DNA of 64,000 nucleotides, from the NCBI RefSeq assembly GCF_014642635.1, contig NZ_BMIQ01000001.1, forward strand, positions 868,001 to 932,000, read 5' to 3'. Below, one piece after another: positions 1-11,252 of this stretch; the first letter of the stretch is position 1; the number at the start of each line of letters is the position of its first letter. Made by a program: the position numbers and the translations under genes. Source of the stretch: Aureimonas endophytica (GTDB taxonomy: Bacteria; Pseudomonadota; Alphaproteobacteria; Rhizobiales; Rhizobiaceae). The notes under the pieces are model-generated. The model had not been told where the DNA came from. It ran no database searches and saw only the letters and a list, made by a program, of their open reading frames with translations.

Positions 1-1307
<1,307 letters not shown>

Positions 1308-1359
1308 CTATCGTTGGATCAGTCCGCGCGGACCATGACGCGCCATGCTTTACGAGTCG

Positions 1360-3033
1360 TCAAAGCGCCGCGCCGATCAGACGCTTGGCGGCGGCGCGCG
1401 CTTCCTCGGTGATGCTTTCGCCGGCCAGCATGCGGGCGATCTCTTCGGTACGGTGTACGGCTTCCAGCGCCGCGACGCGTGTCGCCACCCGCTCCTTCTC
1501 CGCCTCGCTGGCGCTTTTCGAGATGAGGAGATGGGTCGTGGCGCGGGCCGCGACCTGCGGCGCGTGGGTGACGGACAGGACCTGCACCCGGCTCGCCAGC
1601 CGGGCCAGCCGCCGGCCGATGGCATCGGCCACCGCGCCGCCGACGCCGGTGTCGATCTCGTCGAAGACGAGGGTCGGCGCCGAGCCCTTGTCGGCGAGTG
1701 CCACCTTCAGCGCGAGGAGAAAGCGCGACAGCTCGCCGCCGGAGGCGACCTTCATCATCGGGCCGGGCCGCGTGCCGGGATTGGTGCGCACCCAGAATTC
1801 CACCGTGTCGATGCCGGCGGCGGAGGGCCGCTCGGCATCGCTGCGCATCTCGACGATGAAGGTCGCGCGTTCGAGCTTCAGGTCCGGCAGCTCGGCCATC
1901 ACCGCCGCTTCGAGATCGGCCGCCGTCGCGTGCCGCTTGGCGGAAAGATCGGCGGCCAGCCGGTCGAAGACCACACGCCGCTCGGCGACGAGCTTGGCGA
2001 GCTCGGCAAGGCGCGTCTCGCCGGCATCGAGATCCGCCAGATCGCCGATCATCCGCGCCGCGAGATCCGGCAGGTCGTCCACCGGACAGGTGAACTTGCG
2101 CCCCGCCGCGCGCAGCGCGAACAGCCGCTCCTCGCATTCCTCCAGCGCGCGCGGATCGTATTCCAGACTGCGCAGCGCCGATTGCAGGCCCATCTGCGCG
2201 TCCGAGAGCGAATCCAGCGCCGTGTCGAGCCGCTCGATCACCTCGTCGAGGAGACCCGGCAATTCGTCCTTCTTGCGGTCGAGCCGTTTCAGGAGGCCGG
2301 CCAAGGCCGGGATCGGCGAACCGTTGCCGGCCAGTTCCTCGAAGGCGTCGTTGACGTCGGTCGCGATCTTCTCCGACTTCATCATCACCTGCCGGCGCTC
2401 GGCGAGCTCCGTCTCTTCGCCGGCGAGCGGCGCGAGCTCGGACAGCTCCTCGACGGCGGCCCGCAGATAGTCCGCCTCCCGCGCCGCCGCCTCGACCTTG
2501 GCGCGATGCCGGGTCAGCTCGGTTTCGGTGCCCTTCCACTCGGCATAGGCGCGGGCAACGGCCTCGACCTCGGTGGAGAAGCCGCCATAGGCGTCGAGCA
2601 GCATGCGGTGGGCGTCGGGGTCGACCAGCGCGCGGTCGTCGTGCTGGCCATGGATCTCCACCAGATGGACGCCGAGATCGCGCATCAGGGAGACGCTGGA
2701 CGGCCGGTCGTTGACGAAGACGCGGCTGCGGCCGTCGGCGCTTTGGACGCGGCGGAGCACCAAGTCGCCGTCGTCGTCGAAGCCATTCTCGGAAAGGAGG
2801 CGCCGCGCGGCATGGCCGGCCGGCAGATCGAAGACGGCGGTGATCTCGCCCTGCTTGGCGCCATGGCGCACGAGACCGCCATCGCCGCGCCCGCCGAGCG
2901 CCAGCGACAGAGCGTCGAGCAGGATCGACTTGCCGGCGCCCGTTTCGCCCGTCAGGACGGACAGGCCGTCGTTCAGGCTCAAATCGAGGCGCTCGATCAG
3001 CACGATGTCGCGGATCGAAAGGTGAACAAGCAT
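1360..3033 (-). CDS. recN: DNA repair protein RecN
   Basis: SMC-like ATPase acting in recombinational repair of double-strand breaks. 557 residues is the normal RecN length. Walker A is GETGAGKS (residues 29-36) and Walker B is in LVFDEIDTGVGG near the C-terminus, preceded by the signature-like ASGGELSRF. The region between the two is predicted coiled coil (charged, Ala/Leu/Glu-rich). The ATG at 3033 gives the conserved start MLVHLSIRDIVLIE; no strong Shine-Dalgarno is seen. It is normally directly downstream of bamD, but here a ParDE module lies between them. Confidence 0.96.
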   Translation of the reverse strand: MLVHLSIRDIVLIERLDLSLNDGLSVLTGETGAGKSILLDALSLALGGRGDGGLVRHGAKQGEITAVFDLPAGHAARRLLSENGFDDDGDLVLRRVQSADGRSRVFVNDRPSSVSLMRDLGVHLVEIHGQHDDRALVDPDAHRMLLDAYGGFSTEVEAVARAYAEWKGTETELTRHRAKVEAAAREADYLRAAVEELSELAPLAGEETELAERRQVMMKSEKIATDVNDAFEELAGNGSPIPALAGLLKRLDRKKDELPGLLDEVIERLDTALDSLSDAQMGLQSALRSLEYDPRALEECEERLFALRAAGRKFTCPVDDLPDLAARMIGDLADLDAGETRLAELAKLVAERRVVFDRLAADLSAKRHATAADLEAAVMAELPDLKLERATFIVEMRSDAERPSAAGIDTVEFWVRTNPGTRPGPMMKVASGGELSRFLLALKVALADKGSAPTLVFDEIDTGVGGAVADAIGRRLARLASRVQVLSVTHAPQVAARATTHLLISKSASEAEKERVATRVAALEAVHRTEEIARMLAGESITEEARAAAKRLIGAAL

Positions 3034-3149
3034 GGAGCTATGTCGCTAGTCCCGGATGCCAGAAAAGGCAAGCGAGGCGAAGATAGGAAGCCACGGAACG
3101 ATCAGGAAGCGGCAGACATGGATGTTTCGGTCGGGAAGGTCATCGGCGC

Positions 3150-3509
3150 TCAGGATGCCATTTCATCGAAACCTCGGGAAAGCCAAGCCGCCGGCTCCAT
3201 GCGCTCGTGCAGGACGCGGAGGACGACGGTCTCGGCCCGCCGCCCCGGAAGCGGCAGAACATAATAGACACAATGCGCCGCCGCATCACGCCGCCATGCG
3301 AGGCGACCGAGAGCCAGCATGCGCAGGCCGGGCGCAAGCGCGTCGCGCGGAACTGTCGTCAAAGCGAAGGGATCGTCGGCGAGGAGATCCAGGCTCTTCT
3401 GGATAAGGTCGGCATAGAGCCCGAACTGGTTCGGCCCGAAGCGATGCAGCGTTTCGGCGAGGATTTCGGCGATGTCCTCGTCTGCCAGTCGCGTGAGCCT
3501 CGGCCTCAC
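3150..3509 (-). CDS. parE: ParE/RelE-superfamily toxin of a type II toxin-antitoxin pair
   Basis: 119-residue protein with the ParE fold signature: an N-terminal L-A-D-E-D-I-A-E-I helix, a Phe-Gly helical hairpin, then the strand pattern around GLRMLALGRLAWRRD and the C-terminal VVLRVLHERM strand typical of the family. ParE toxins inhibit DNA gyrase in characterised cases; that activity is inferred here, not seen. The gene overlaps the upstream antitoxin gene by 4 bp (ATGA), so the two are translationally coupled. It sits between bamD and recN, where most relatives have no extra gene. The target could differ, since family members vary. Confidence 0.85.
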   Translation of the reverse strand: MRPRLTRLADEDIAEILAETLHRFGPNQFGLYADLIQKSLDLLADDPFALTTVPRDALAPGLRMLALGRLAWRRDAAAHCVYYVLPLPGRRAETVVLRVLHERMEPAAWLSRGFDEMAS

Positions 3510-3769
3510 CGCTCCCCGGCTCGCTGCCGCACATCGGCCGCGATCTCCGCGACCGTTCGGCTGGAGAACTCGTTCACCGCTGCGGCATCGAGCCCACGTT
3601 CGATTTCGCGCCGCAACGCCGCCGTCTGGCGTTGCGCCGCGCGCTCGCGGCGAAGCAGACGAAGAGCTTCGCCGACGACTTCGCTCGATGTGCGGTAGTC
3701 GCCCGCCGCGACGGCGGCGTCGATGAACTCGATCATGTCGTCGGAGAGATCCAAGCGCATCGTCGACAT
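3506..3769 (-). CDS. parD: ParD-like antitoxin (ribbon-helix-helix)
   Basis: 87 residues. The N-terminus (MRLDLSDDMIEFIDAAVAAG) and the Y-R-T-S-S-E-V-V-G-E-A-L-R-L-L segment match the ribbon-helix-helix DNA-binding domain of ParD antitoxins; the charged C-terminus would wrap the toxin. It is first in a two-gene unit with the ParE-like gene and overlaps it by 4 bp. By family precedent it both neutralises the toxin and represses its own promoter, which must lie in the 69 bp between this gene and bamD. No clear operator was recognised there. Confidence 0.86.
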   Translation of the reverse strand: MSTMRLDLSDDMIEFIDAAVAAGDYRTSSEVVGEALRLLRRERAAQRQTAALRREIERGLDAAAVNEFSSRTVAEIAADVRQRAGER

Positions 3770-3838
3770 TTCGAACCTCCAGGTATCCGTCGAGAGTTTG
3801 GTCCAGACACCCGGCTTGTCAACGAAGGGCGACGCGCC

Positions 3839-4714
3839 TCAGCCCGCGCCGGTGATCGCCCGCGTCGCCTTGGTGAACCAGGAATCGCCGGTGGCCGCGC
3901 GCGGCTCCAGGCCCTTCGATTGCAGGAGGGCGTAGGAATCCTTGTACCACTGCGAATCGGGGAAGTTCTGGCCGAGCACCGAGGCGGAGGCCTGGGCTTC
4001 CTGCGTCAGCCCCATCGCGTAATAGGCCTCGGTCAGGCGCGACAGCGCCTCCTCGACATGGCGCGTCTGCGGATATTGGTCGACCACCGTCTTGAAGCGG
4101 TTGATGGCAGCCAGATATTCGCGGCGCTCCAGATAGTAGCGGCCGACCTGCATCTCCTTGCCGGCGAGCTGGTCGCGGGCGACGCGGATCTTGGACCGCG
4201 CGTCCTCGGCATATTCGGACTCAGGATAGCGGTCGACCACTTCCTGCATGGCGCCGACGGCGCGGGCCGTGTCGCGCTGGTCGCGCGTCACGTCCGGGAT
4301 CTGCCGGAAATAGGACAGGCCCATGATATATTGGGCATAGGCCGCCTCGGACGTGCCGGGATAGGTCGCGAGATAGCGCTTGGACGAGGCGACGGCCGTG
4401 TCGTAGTCGCCGTTGCGATAGGCGGCGAAGGCCCGCATCACCAGAGCTTTGCGGGCCCATTCCGAATAGGGATACTGGCGGTCGATCGCCTCGAACTTCT
4501 TCGTCGCCTCCCCGAGGCGACCGCCGTCGAGATTGGCGAGGCCCTGGTTGTAGAGCTTGTCGGCGGGCTCCGTCTGGGCGGCGAGCGCCAACGGATCGAC
4601 ATCGTCCTTGCCGCCCCCGAACAGGCAACCCGAAAGCGACATCGCGCTCGCGAGGGTAAGGCCCGTACAAATGACGAGCCGAGCGGACGACGCCCGCATC
4701 ACGACGCTGCGCAT
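3839..4714 (-). CDS. bamD: Outer membrane assembly lipoprotein BamD
   Basis: Periplasmic lipoprotein of the BAM complex that folds beta-barrel proteins into the outer membrane. A signal peptide ends in the lipobox L-S-G-C with the lipidated Cys at residue 30. The rest is a string of TPR repeats ([14 protein letters not shown], then [16 protein letters not shown]-like and [11 protein letters not shown] segments) that matches BamD/ComL over its whole length (291 aa). It follows lpxC by about 350 bp and precedes the ParDE insertion. The start at 4714 gives a basic n-region; the next Met (residue 6) would also work. Confidence 0.95.
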   Translation of the reverse strand: MRSVVMRASSARLVICTGLTLASAMSLSGCLFGGGKDDVDPLALAAQTEPADKLYNQGLANLDGGRLGEATKKFEAIDRQYPYSEWARKALVMRAFAAYRNGDYDTAVASSKRYLATYPGTSEAAYAQYIMGLSYFRQIPDVTRDQRDTARAVGAMQEVVDRYPESEYAEDARSKIRVARDQLAGKEMQVGRYYLERREYLAAINRFKTVVDQYPQTRHVEEALSRLTEAYYAMGLTQEAQASASVLGQNFPDSQWYKDSYALLQSKGLEPRAATGDSWFTKATRAITGAG

Positions 4715-5061
4715 GGCTACGACTTCCCCCTGATCGTCCCCAGAATGGCCGCTGCGTTCTACCGAACGCGCCGGGCCCCCACAATGTTGAGAAAGCGTTT
4801 ATGACGCCTTTTTTAAGGCGGTGGAGTCTTGCCGCCCCCGGCCGCAGCGTTATGCGCGCGCGATGCTTCGATCGACCGAAGTTCGCGCCGGTAAAGGACA
4901 TACACCCTGAAGATGAAGCGAGGACATCCGGCGCGTGACGACCGGATCGGGACGCCGATGCCTTACCTGACGGGGCTATGACGAGCCTCGCGCGGAAATG
5001 TGATCACGACGCCGCGAGAATCACGATTCGCACGGGCCACCACCGGTCCGCGACGGGAGAA
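4715..5061. other. Intergenic region between lpxC and bamD
   Basis: 347 bp with no supported gene. It must hold the bamD promoter on the minus strand if bamD is not read through from lpxC. A short perfect hairpin CGCCTT-TTTT-AAGGCG (4805-4820) is visible but has no T-run on either side, so it is not called as a terminator. Otherwise I see nothing recognisable. Confidence 0.6.
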
Positions 5062-6009
5062 TCAGAGCGTCTGCGGGCCGTAGGCCGGGGCCGCCACGGC
5101 CGCGATCAGCGGCGAGTGACGGACGATGTCGCGGCGGCGCGAGGGCAGCTCGATCATGTCATAGGCGGCGCCGTCGCGCAGCAGCGCCTGGAGCGCCAGC
5201 GCGTTCAGCTTATGGCCGCCGCGATAGGAACGGTAGCAGCCGAGGATCCGCGCCCCGGCGAGCGCCTGGTCGCCGATCGCGTCGAGCGCCTTGTGACGCA
5301 CGAATTCGTCGGCATAGTGCAGGCCGTCCGGGTTGATCACGCGGCCGTCGTCGCCGATCACGACCGAGTTCTCCAGCGAGGAGCCGAGCGCGTGGCCGGA
5401 GGCCCAGAGCCGCTCGACATCCTTCATGAAGCCGAAGGTGCGGGCCCGGGAGACCTCGGACTTGAACAGGGTCGGCGTCAGCTCGGCCGAGAAGGTCTGG
5501 CGGCCGATCGCCTTGGCGGCGAAGTCGATCTCGATCTCGAAGCGCGTGCCGTAATGCGGCAGGAACTCCGCCCAGCCGGCGGCGGTCTCGACGCGAACCG
5601 GCTTCACGACGCGGATGTAGCGGCGCTTGGCCGCCTGACGCTCGATGCCGACGCGCTCGATCGCCGCCACGAAGGCCGCCGAGCAGCCGTCCATGATCGG
5701 CACTTCGCGGCCGTCGATCTCGACGATCACATTGTCGATGTTCATGGCGTAGAGGGCCGCCATCAGGTGCTCGACGGTGGAGACATGCGCACCGCTCGGA
5801 TCGCCGATGATCGTGGCGAGATCGGTGGCCGGAGCATTGGAGGACAGGGCGGCGATCGCCTTGGTTCCGCCCGAAGCATCCTTGATATGGAACGTGACGC
5901 CGCAGTCGATGCCGGCGGGAACGAGATGGAGGGAGACCGGCTTTCCCGAGTGAACGCCGACACCCGAAAACTCGACCCGATCCCCGATCGTCTGCTGATA
6001 AATGATCAC
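5062..6009 (-). CDS. lpxC: UDP-3-O-acyl-N-acetylglucosamine deacetylase LpxC
   Basis: Zinc amidase for the committed step of lipid A synthesis. From the chosen start the protein is 315 aa, and the zinc ligands fall where the family has them: His81 (VEHLMAAL), His239 and Asp243 (HKALDAIGD), with the catalytic His266 in YRGGHKLN. I chose the GTG at 6009 because AAGGAA lies 9 nt upstream and the product then begins MIIYQQTIGDRVEFSGVGVH like other LpxC proteins. Longer versions (ATG at 6039 or 6120) add an unconserved extension. It is downstream of ftsZ, the usual alphaproteobacterial order. Confidence 0.95.
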   Translation of the reverse strand: MIIYQQTIGDRVEFSGVGVHSGKPVSLHLVPAGIDCGVTFHIKDASGGTKAIAALSSNAPATDLATIIGDPSGAHVSTVEHLMAALYAMNIDNVIVEIDGREVPIMDGCSAAFVAAIERVGIERQAAKRRYIRVVKPVRVETAAGWAEFLPHYGTRFEIEIDFAAKAIGRQTFSAELTPTLFKSEVSRARTFGFMKDVERLWASGHALGSSLENSVVIGDDGRVINPDGLHYADEFVRHKALDAIGDQALAGARILGCYRSYRGGHKLNALALQALLRDGAAYDMIELPSRRRDIVRHSPLIAAVAAPAYGPQTL

Positions 6010-6257
6010 GTCTGGCAGTTCCTTACACCGAAACCGCATCCCAGCGGCGAGACTACTATCCGTCCGAGATGGCGTTTCGGCTTGCTGGCCTTCGGCGCCG
6101 GGAGGGGGCGCCGGAGGCACGATCCGTCATGCTTGTCCAACTGACAAAGTACGGGGGCGTTGCATTTCGGCCAAATCACGGATTCTAACCCCCTGTTACT
6201 GAGGGGTCTCGACTTCCAATGCTAAATCGACAGTTATTTCCAATAGTTAAAATGTTT

Positions 6258-6283
6258 GTCCCGCCATCTCGCGACGGCGGGAC
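6258..6283 (-). terminator. Candidate hairpin terminator after ftsZ
   Basis: Perfect 8-bp stem GTCCCGCC/GGCGGGAC with a 10-nt loop, 27 bp beyond the ftsZ stop codon. On the minus strand it is followed by AAACATTTTAAC, a weak T-tract. It would separate ftsZ from lpxC transcription. The AT-rich stretch beyond it (about 6210-6257) may carry the lpxC promoter, but I could not pick convincing -35/-10 boxes. Confidence 0.55.
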
Positions 6284-6309
6284 TGTGCCTCATCGGCAAC
6301 GCGCTCGGA

Positions 6310-7905
6310 TCAGTTCGACTGGCGGCGCAGGAAGGCCGGGATCTCCAGCTGCTCGTCGTCGCTCATCGGGCGCTGCGAGCTCTGGGGCCGCGACGGGGAT
6401 TCGGCGGCCGGGCGGCGCGGCGCATAGGGGTTCGGCGCGACCTGACGGGCCGGCTGGCGCGTCTCGACGGCCTGCTGCGCCTCTTCCTGCTCGCGGCGCG
6501 ACAGGCCGCGGGTGAGCTTGCCGAGCAGGCCGGAGACCGGACCCTTGTCCTCGGCGCCCGTCGGGGCGGGCTCGACCTGCGCGGTGCGCTGCGTCACCTC
6601 GGCCTGCACCATCGGCGGGAAGTCCTCGACGCGCGGCATGCGGGCCGGGGCGGCCGCCTCGCGACGCATGGCCGGCTGCGGCGCCGGGGCGGCGATGGTC
6701 GCCTGGGCGATCTCGGCCTCGAGCGCGGCGGTGAAGTCGTCCTCCATCGCGGCGGGCATCGCCGCCGGGGCGGCCGGCGCCGGCTGGGCGATGGCGGCCG
6801 GGGCCTCGTAGGCCGGCATCGGGGCCGGGCGCGGCGCGGGCGCCGGCTGAGCCATGGCGGGAGCCGGCTGGGCGGCGCCCGGGCGCTGCATCATCGGCGC
6901 ATGGCGCACCTCGATCGGGCGCTCGGCGAGCTCCGTCGCGGTCTTGTCGATGCCAGTGGCGACGACGGAAACGCGGATGACGCCTTCGAGATTCTCGTCG
7001 AACGTGGCGCCGAGGATGATGTTGGCGTCCGAATCGACCTCCTCGCGGATGCGGGTCGCGGCCTCGTCGACCTCGAAGAGCGTCAGGTCACGCCCGCCGG
7101 TGATCGAGATGAGCAGGCCCTTGGCGCCCTTCATCGAGGTCTCGTCGAGCAGCGGATTGGCGATCGCCGCCTCGGCCGCCGCCATGGCGCGGCCGTCGCC
7201 CGACGCCTCGCCCGTGCCCATCATGGCCTTGCCCATCTCGCGCATCACCGAGCGCACGTCGGCGAAGTCGAGATTGATCAGGCCTTCCTTCACCATCAGG
7301 TCGGTGATGCAGGCGACACCCGAATAGAGCACCTGGTCGGCCATGCCGAAGGCGTCGGCGAAGGTGGTCTTGTCGTTGGCGATGCGGAAGAGGTTCTGGT
7401 TCGGAATGACGATCAGCGTGTCGACATTCTTCTGCAGGTCCTCAATGCCCTGGTCGGCGATGCGCATGCGGCGCTGACCTTCGAAATGGAAGGGCTTCGT
7501 CACGACGCCGACGGTGAGGATGCCCTTCTCGCGGGCGGCGCGGGCGACGACCGGCGCGGCGCCCGTGCCGGTGCCGCCGCCCATGCCGGCGGTGACGAAG
7601 CACATATGCGAGCCGAGCAGATGGTCGCAGATCTCGTCCAGCGATTCCTCGGCGGCGGCGCGGCCGACCTCGGGCTGCGAGCCGGCGCCGAGACCCTCGG
7701 TCACCGCGACGCCCATCTGGATGATGCGCTCGGCGCGCGAGGACCGCAGCGCCTGGGCGTCCGTGTTGGCGATGACGAATTCGACGCCCTCGAGGCCGGC
7801 ATCGATCATGTTGTTGACGGCGTTGCAGCCGCCGCCGCCGACACCGAACACGGTGATGCGGGGCTTCAGCTCGGTGATGTCGGGCTTGGCGAGGCTGAGG
7901 GCCAT
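6310..7905 (-). CDS. ftsZ: Cell division GTPase FtsZ
   Basis: Tubulin-like GTPase that forms the Z ring. The tubulin signature GGGTGTG lies at residues 109-115 and the N-terminal glycine loop is [10 protein letters not shown]. After the globular core (to about residue 320) comes a roughly 190-residue Pro/Ala-rich linker and the conserved C-terminal peptide [12 protein letters not shown] that binds FtsA and other partners. The length (531 aa) and long linker are typical of Hyphomicrobiales FtsZ. The ATG at 7905 is preceded by AAGGAACAGGAA, a good ribosome binding site; the reading frame extends further upstream but without family similarity. It lies 111 bp downstream of ftsA. Confidence 0.97.
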   Translation of the reverse strand: MALSLAKPDITELKPRITVFGVGGGGCNAVNNMIDAGLEGVEFVIANTDAQALRSSRAERIIQMGVAVTEGLGAGSQPEVGRAAAEESLDEICDHLLGSHMCFVTAGMGGGTGTGAAPVVARAAREKGILTVGVVTKPFHFEGQRRMRIADQGIEDLQKNVDTLIVIPNQNLFRIANDKTTFADAFGMADQVLYSGVACITDLMVKEGLINLDFADVRSVMREMGKAMMGTGEASGDGRAMAAAEAAIANPLLDETSMKGAKGLLISITGGRDLTLFEVDEAATRIREEVDSDANIILGATFDENLEGVIRVSVVATGIDKTATELAERPIEVRHAPMMQRPGAAQPAPAMAQPAPAPRPAPMPAYEAPAAIAQPAPAAPAAMPAAMEDDFTAALEAEIAQATIAAPAPQPAMRREAAAPARMPRVEDFPPMVQAEVTQRTAQVEPAPTGAEDKGPVSGLLGKLTRGLSRREQEEAQQAVETRQPARQVAPNPYAPRRPAAESPSRPQSSQRPMSDDEQLEIPAFLRRQSN

Positions 7906-8016
7906 TTCCTGTTCCTTTTTCGATCTCGGGCCGCAGCGCCGCGCCGGCCGTCTTTCGTTGGACTTCACTAAGGCGCGCGGCGCGCGCATGGCTGGATTCC
8001 GGGGGCTCGGCGCCCG

Positions 8017-9354
8017 TCAGAAGCTTCTTCGAAACCAGTTCCCGACCCGGCCGACGGGCGTGCGCTCGTCGAACACCATGTCGGCGGCCGAGAACCCTTC
8101 GGCGAAATGTTCCATGGTCGAGACCTGGGGATAGATCAGGAGACCGACCGAGGTGGCGAAGGCCGGGCTCTTGTTGGCGGTCGAGAGGCCGGCGACGCCG
8201 AGCGGGCGGCCGAGACGCACGTTCCGCTGCATCACCGAGCGCGCCGCGCCCTGGAGGCCGGCGAGCTGGCTCGCGCCGCCCGTCAGCACCACGCGCTTGC
8301 CGATCACATGGCCGAGGCCGGAGGCGGCGAGCCGGTCGCGGATCAGCTCGAAGGTCTCCTCGACGCGCGGCCGGATGATGCGGGCGACGAGCGAGCGCGC
8401 GACGTTGATCGGCGCGTCGGCCTCCTCGTCGCCGAGCGGCGCCACCTCGATCGTGTCGGAATCCTCCAGCATCTCGCTCATGGCCGAGCCGTGCATCACC
8501 TTCAGCCGCTCGGCATGTTCCGGGCGGATCGACAGGCCGCGCGCCAGATCCATCGTGATGTGATGGCCGCCAAGCGCGACGGAATCGGCATAGACGAAGC
8601 GGCCGTTCTGGAAGATGCCGATCGTGGTCGAGCCGCCGCCCATGTCGATGCAGGCCGAGCCCATCTCGGCCTCGTCGTCGACGAGCGTGGCGAGGCCCGA
8701 GGCGAAGGGCGTCGCGACGAAGGCCTCGACCACGAGCTGGGCGCGGTTGATCGCGGCTTCGAGATTGCGCAGCGGCGTTTCCTCCGCCGACAGGAGATGC
8801 ACGTCGGCGCCGAGCACACGGCCGACCATGCCGACGGGATTTTCGAGATTGCCCTCGCCGTCGAGCGCCATGTCGAAGGGAACGGAATGGAGCAGCAGCC
8901 GGCCGCGATCGATCGGCGCGCGCGCCGCGCCGTTGAGGACGCGCTTCACGTCGCCGGCGGAGACCGCCTCGCCATCCACCTGCCGCTCGGCATGGCCGCG
9001 CAGGCTCTTGAGGCGGCCGGCGGTGACGGAGACGATCAGGGATTCGATGGTGAGACCCGCCATGCGCTCGGCCGCGTCGACGCAATAGCGGATCGACTTC
9101 TCCGCCGCCTCGAGATCGACCACGACGCCCGACTTGATGCCGCGCGAGCGCTGGTAGCCGATGCCCACCACCTCGACTTGATGGGTGCGGTTCGGCAGGA
9201 CTTCGCTGTCGGCGCGCGGCTTCAGCTTGGCGATCAGGCAAGTGATCTTGGTGGTGCCGACATCCAGCACCGAGACGATGCGGGTGCGCCGGCCCGGCAG
9301 GGCGCGCATGCGCGGCAGCGCCTTGTTGCCGGTCTTGAAGGGATTGAGGCTCAC
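8017..9354 (-). CDS. ftsA: Cell division protein FtsA
   Basis: Actin-like ATPase that tethers FtsZ to the membrane and recruits late divisome proteins. The phosphate-1 motif VLDVGTTKITCLIA and the MGGGSTTIGIF phosphate-2 region are clear. The C-terminus ends in a basic amphipathic stretch (VGRVGNWFRRSF), the membrane-targeting helix. 445 aa is the usual length. Its start overlaps the ftsQ stop by 4 bp (ATGA), so ftsQ and ftsA are coupled. Confidence 0.96.
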   Translation of the reverse strand: MSLNPFKTGNKALPRMRALPGRRTRIVSVLDVGTTKITCLIAKLKPRADSEVLPNRTHQVEVVGIGYQRSRGIKSGVVVDLEAAEKSIRYCVDAAERMAGLTIESLIVSVTAGRLKSLRGHAERQVDGEAVSAGDVKRVLNGAARAPIDRGRLLLHSVPFDMALDGEGNLENPVGMVGRVLGADVHLLSAEETPLRNLEAAINRAQLVVEAFVATPFASGLATLVDDEAEMGSACIDMGGGSTTIGIFQNGRFVYADSVALGGHHITMDLARGLSIRPEHAERLKVMHGSAMSEMLEDSDTIEVAPLGDEEADAPINVARSLVARIIRPRVEETFELIRDRLAASGLGHVIGKRVVLTGGASQLAGLQGAARSVMQRNVRLGRPLGVAGLSTANKSPAFATSVGLLIYPQVSTMEHFAEGFSAADMVFDERTPVGRVGNWFRRSF

Positions 9355-10268
9355 GCCGGCTTCTCCTTCTTGCTGCGGGCGATCAGCTTGTCGCGCTCCT
9401 TCACGGCCGCATCCCGGCGCGTCACGGCCTCCGGCGTCAGCCGCACCGTCACGCGGTCGGCGATGCGCATGTCGACCACGGCGATATCGCGCGACAACAG
9501 GCCCATTTCCTTATCCATACGCACCACGTCCGCGGCAGCCTCGACGGCGCCCTCCTCCGGAAGGCGGACGGTGACGCCGTTGTCCAGACGCAGGTCCCAA
9601 CGCCGGTCACCGACGCGAATGTAGGCCTTCACCCTTGCGCGAAGCTCGGGGACTTTCTCCAATCCATCAAGCAATTGGGCCGCCGCGACATCGGCGCCGG
9701 GGCCGACGACGAAGGGCAGGCTCTGAAAGCGATTGGCGAGATAGGGCATGATGTCGCGGCCCTGGCGATCGATCACCGCGAGCTCGCCGCCCTTCTGCCA
9801 GAGCGCGAAGGGCTTCTTCTCGACCAGCGAGATCGAGACGCGGTCGGGATAGGTCTTGGCGACGGCGGCCTTGTCGATCCAGGGCATCGCCTCCAGCGTG
9901 CGGCGCGCCGCCTCGACGTCGAGCGCCGGCAGGCTCTGCGCCCCGGTCGACCAGAGCGCCTGAAGCACGTCGATCTCGGAGGTCTCGGTATTGCCGGCGA
10001 CATCGACCTTGTCGATCGAGAAACCGAGCGGCTGCGCGACGCTGTCGATCGCCCCCGTCGCGTGGCCGCCGATCGACATGCCGTAGAGCGTCGTGGAGCC
10101 GAGGACGACGGTCGCGAGCGTCGCGAAGTTCGGCAGGGGCGTGCGCGAGAGGATCTGGCCGAGCGCCGCGAGGCGCCGCCCGACATAGGAGAGGCGGAAG
10201 GCGCGCCGGCGGCCGAGCGAGCGCTCCATCACCGGCTCGGCGCGCTCGCCCCGGTTCAGCGCCGGCAT
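9351..10268 (-). CDS. ftsQ: Cell division protein FtsQ
   Basis: Bitopic inner-membrane protein linking early and late divisome steps. A basic cytoplasmic tail (to about residue 45) precedes one membrane segment (about 46-68, [20 protein letters not shown]), then a POTRA domain beginning [23 protein letters not shown] and the beta domain with [18 protein letters not shown]. 305 aa is normal for the family. It overlaps ddl upstream by 13 bp and ftsA downstream by 4 bp, consistent with one ddl-ftsQ-ftsA(-ftsZ) transcript. Confidence 0.95.
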   Translation of the reverse strand: MPALNRGERAEPVMERSLGRRRAFRLSYVGRRLAALGQILSRTPLPNFATLATVVLGSTTLYGMSIGGHATGAIDSVAQPLGFSIDKVDVAGNTETSEIDVLQALWSTGAQSLPALDVEAARRTLEAMPWIDKAAVAKTYPDRVSISLVEKKPFALWQKGGELAVIDRQGRDIMPYLANRFQSLPFVVGPGADVAAAQLLDGLEKVPELRARVKAYIRVGDRRWDLRLDNGVTVRLPEEGAVEAAADVVRMDKEMGLLSRDIAVVDMRIADRVTVRLTPEAVTRRDAAVKERDKLIARSKKEKPA

Positions 10269-11179
10269 GAGGCGTCCTCCACCATCCAGGTCAGAAGCTC
10301 GGGAAAGGAATGGCCGACGGCTCTGGCGATGTCGGGCACGAGCGAGGTCGGCGTCATCCCGGGCTGGGTGTTGATCTCCAGCCAGATCACCTCGCCGTTC
10401 TCGCCGCCGCGATCGTCGTAGCGGAAGTCGGATCGCGACACGCCCCGGCAGCCGACGGCGCGATGGGCGGCGAGCGCATAGTCCTGCACCTTGCGGGCGA
10501 TGGAGGGCGGCAGCGGCGCCGGGATCTTATGGACCGAGCCGCCCGGCAGGTACTTGGAATCGTAGTCGTAGAAGGCGTGGCCCTCCGTCGCGATCTCGCA
10601 GACCGGCAGGGCGACGTCGCCCATCACCGCGCAGGTCAGCTCGCGCCCCGGAATGAAGCGCTCGACCAGCAGCATCTCGCCGAAGGTCCAGTCGGCGGCG
10701 TGGAGCTGCTGCGGCGGATGCGCCTGGTCCTCGCGCACGATGAGCACGCCGAAGCTCGATCCTTCCGCGATCGGCTTCACCACATAGGGCACCGGCATCG
10801 CGTGCTTCTCGGCGATGACGCGCCGCTCCAGCACCTTCGCCTCGGCGACGGGCACGCCGGCGGCCTTGGCGACGGTCTTCGCCTTCACCTTATTCATGGC
10901 GAGGGCGGAGGCGAGAACGCCGGAATGAGTGTAGGGAATCTCGAGATATTCAAGGATGCCCTGGATCGTGCCGTCCTCGCCGAAGGGACCGTGCAGCGCG
11001 TTGAACACCACGTCGGGCCGGAGCTGGCCGAGCACCTGTCCGACATCGCGATCGACATCGATCTTCGTGACGGTGAACCCGGCGGATTCTAGCGCCGCCG
11101 CGCAGGCATTGCCGGAGGAAAGGCTGACCGGCCTCTCGCTCGACCAACCGCCCATCAGAACCGCGACGTGCTTCGGCAT
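10256..11179 (-). CDS. ddl: D-alanine--D-alanine ligase
   Basis: ATP-grasp ligase that makes the D-Ala-D-Ala end of the peptidoglycan stem. Seen: the N-terminal [26 protein letters not shown], the ATP-binding [13 protein letters not shown] and the C-terminal [17 protein letters not shown] magnesium site. The ATG at 11179 is preferred because GAGGA lies about 9 nt upstream; a TTG at 11185 is the alternative. It is now the first gene of the ddl-ftsQ-ftsA-ftsZ unit, because two plus-strand genes separate it from murB. A CtrA-type site lies 58-72 bp upstream of the start. Confidence 0.95.
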   Translation of the reverse strand: MPKHVAVLMGGWSSERPVSLSSGNACAAALESAGFTVTKIDVDRDVGQVLGQLRPDVVFNALHGPFGEDGTIQGILEYLEIPYTHSGVLASALAMNKVKAKTVAKAAGVPVAEAKVLERRVIAEKHAMPVPYVVKPIAEGSSFGVLIVREDQAHPPQQLHAADWTFGEMLLVERFIPGRELTCAVMGDVALPVCEIATEGHAFYDYDSKYLPGGSVHKIPAPLPPSIARKVQDYALAAHRAVGCRGVSRSDFRYDDRGGENGEVIWLEINTQPGMTPTSLVPDIARAVGHSFPELLTWMVEDASCRR

Positions 11180-11236
11180 TGCCAATGATCCTCGTGCCCC
11201 TCGGGGCCTTGAGGCCCATTGATGCGACCCGTTTGG

Positions 11237-11252
11237 TTAAGGTGTGGTTAAC
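11237..11252. promoter_or_regulatory. CtrA-type binding site upstream of ddl-ftsQAZ
   Basis: TTAAGGTGTGGTTAAC is a perfect match to the alphaproteobacterial CtrA consensus TTAA-N7-TTAAC. It lies between the divergent ddl and metallophosphoesterase starts. Control of ddl-ftsQAZ by the cell-cycle regulator CtrA is inferred from site and position; CtrA control of ftsQA/ftsZ is established in Caulobacter. It could instead act on the divergent plus-strand pair, about 180 bp away. Confidence 0.6.

Noticed and set aside
4805-4820. Hairpin CGCCTT-TTTT-AAGGCG between lpxC and bamD
   Set aside because: Only 6 bp and no T-run after it on either strand, so not called as a terminator.
6188-6206. Short inverted repeat ACCCC/GGGGT downstream of ftsZ
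   Set aside because: Five base pairs in a G/C-rich context is expected by chance; the hairpin at 6258-6283 is the better candidate.
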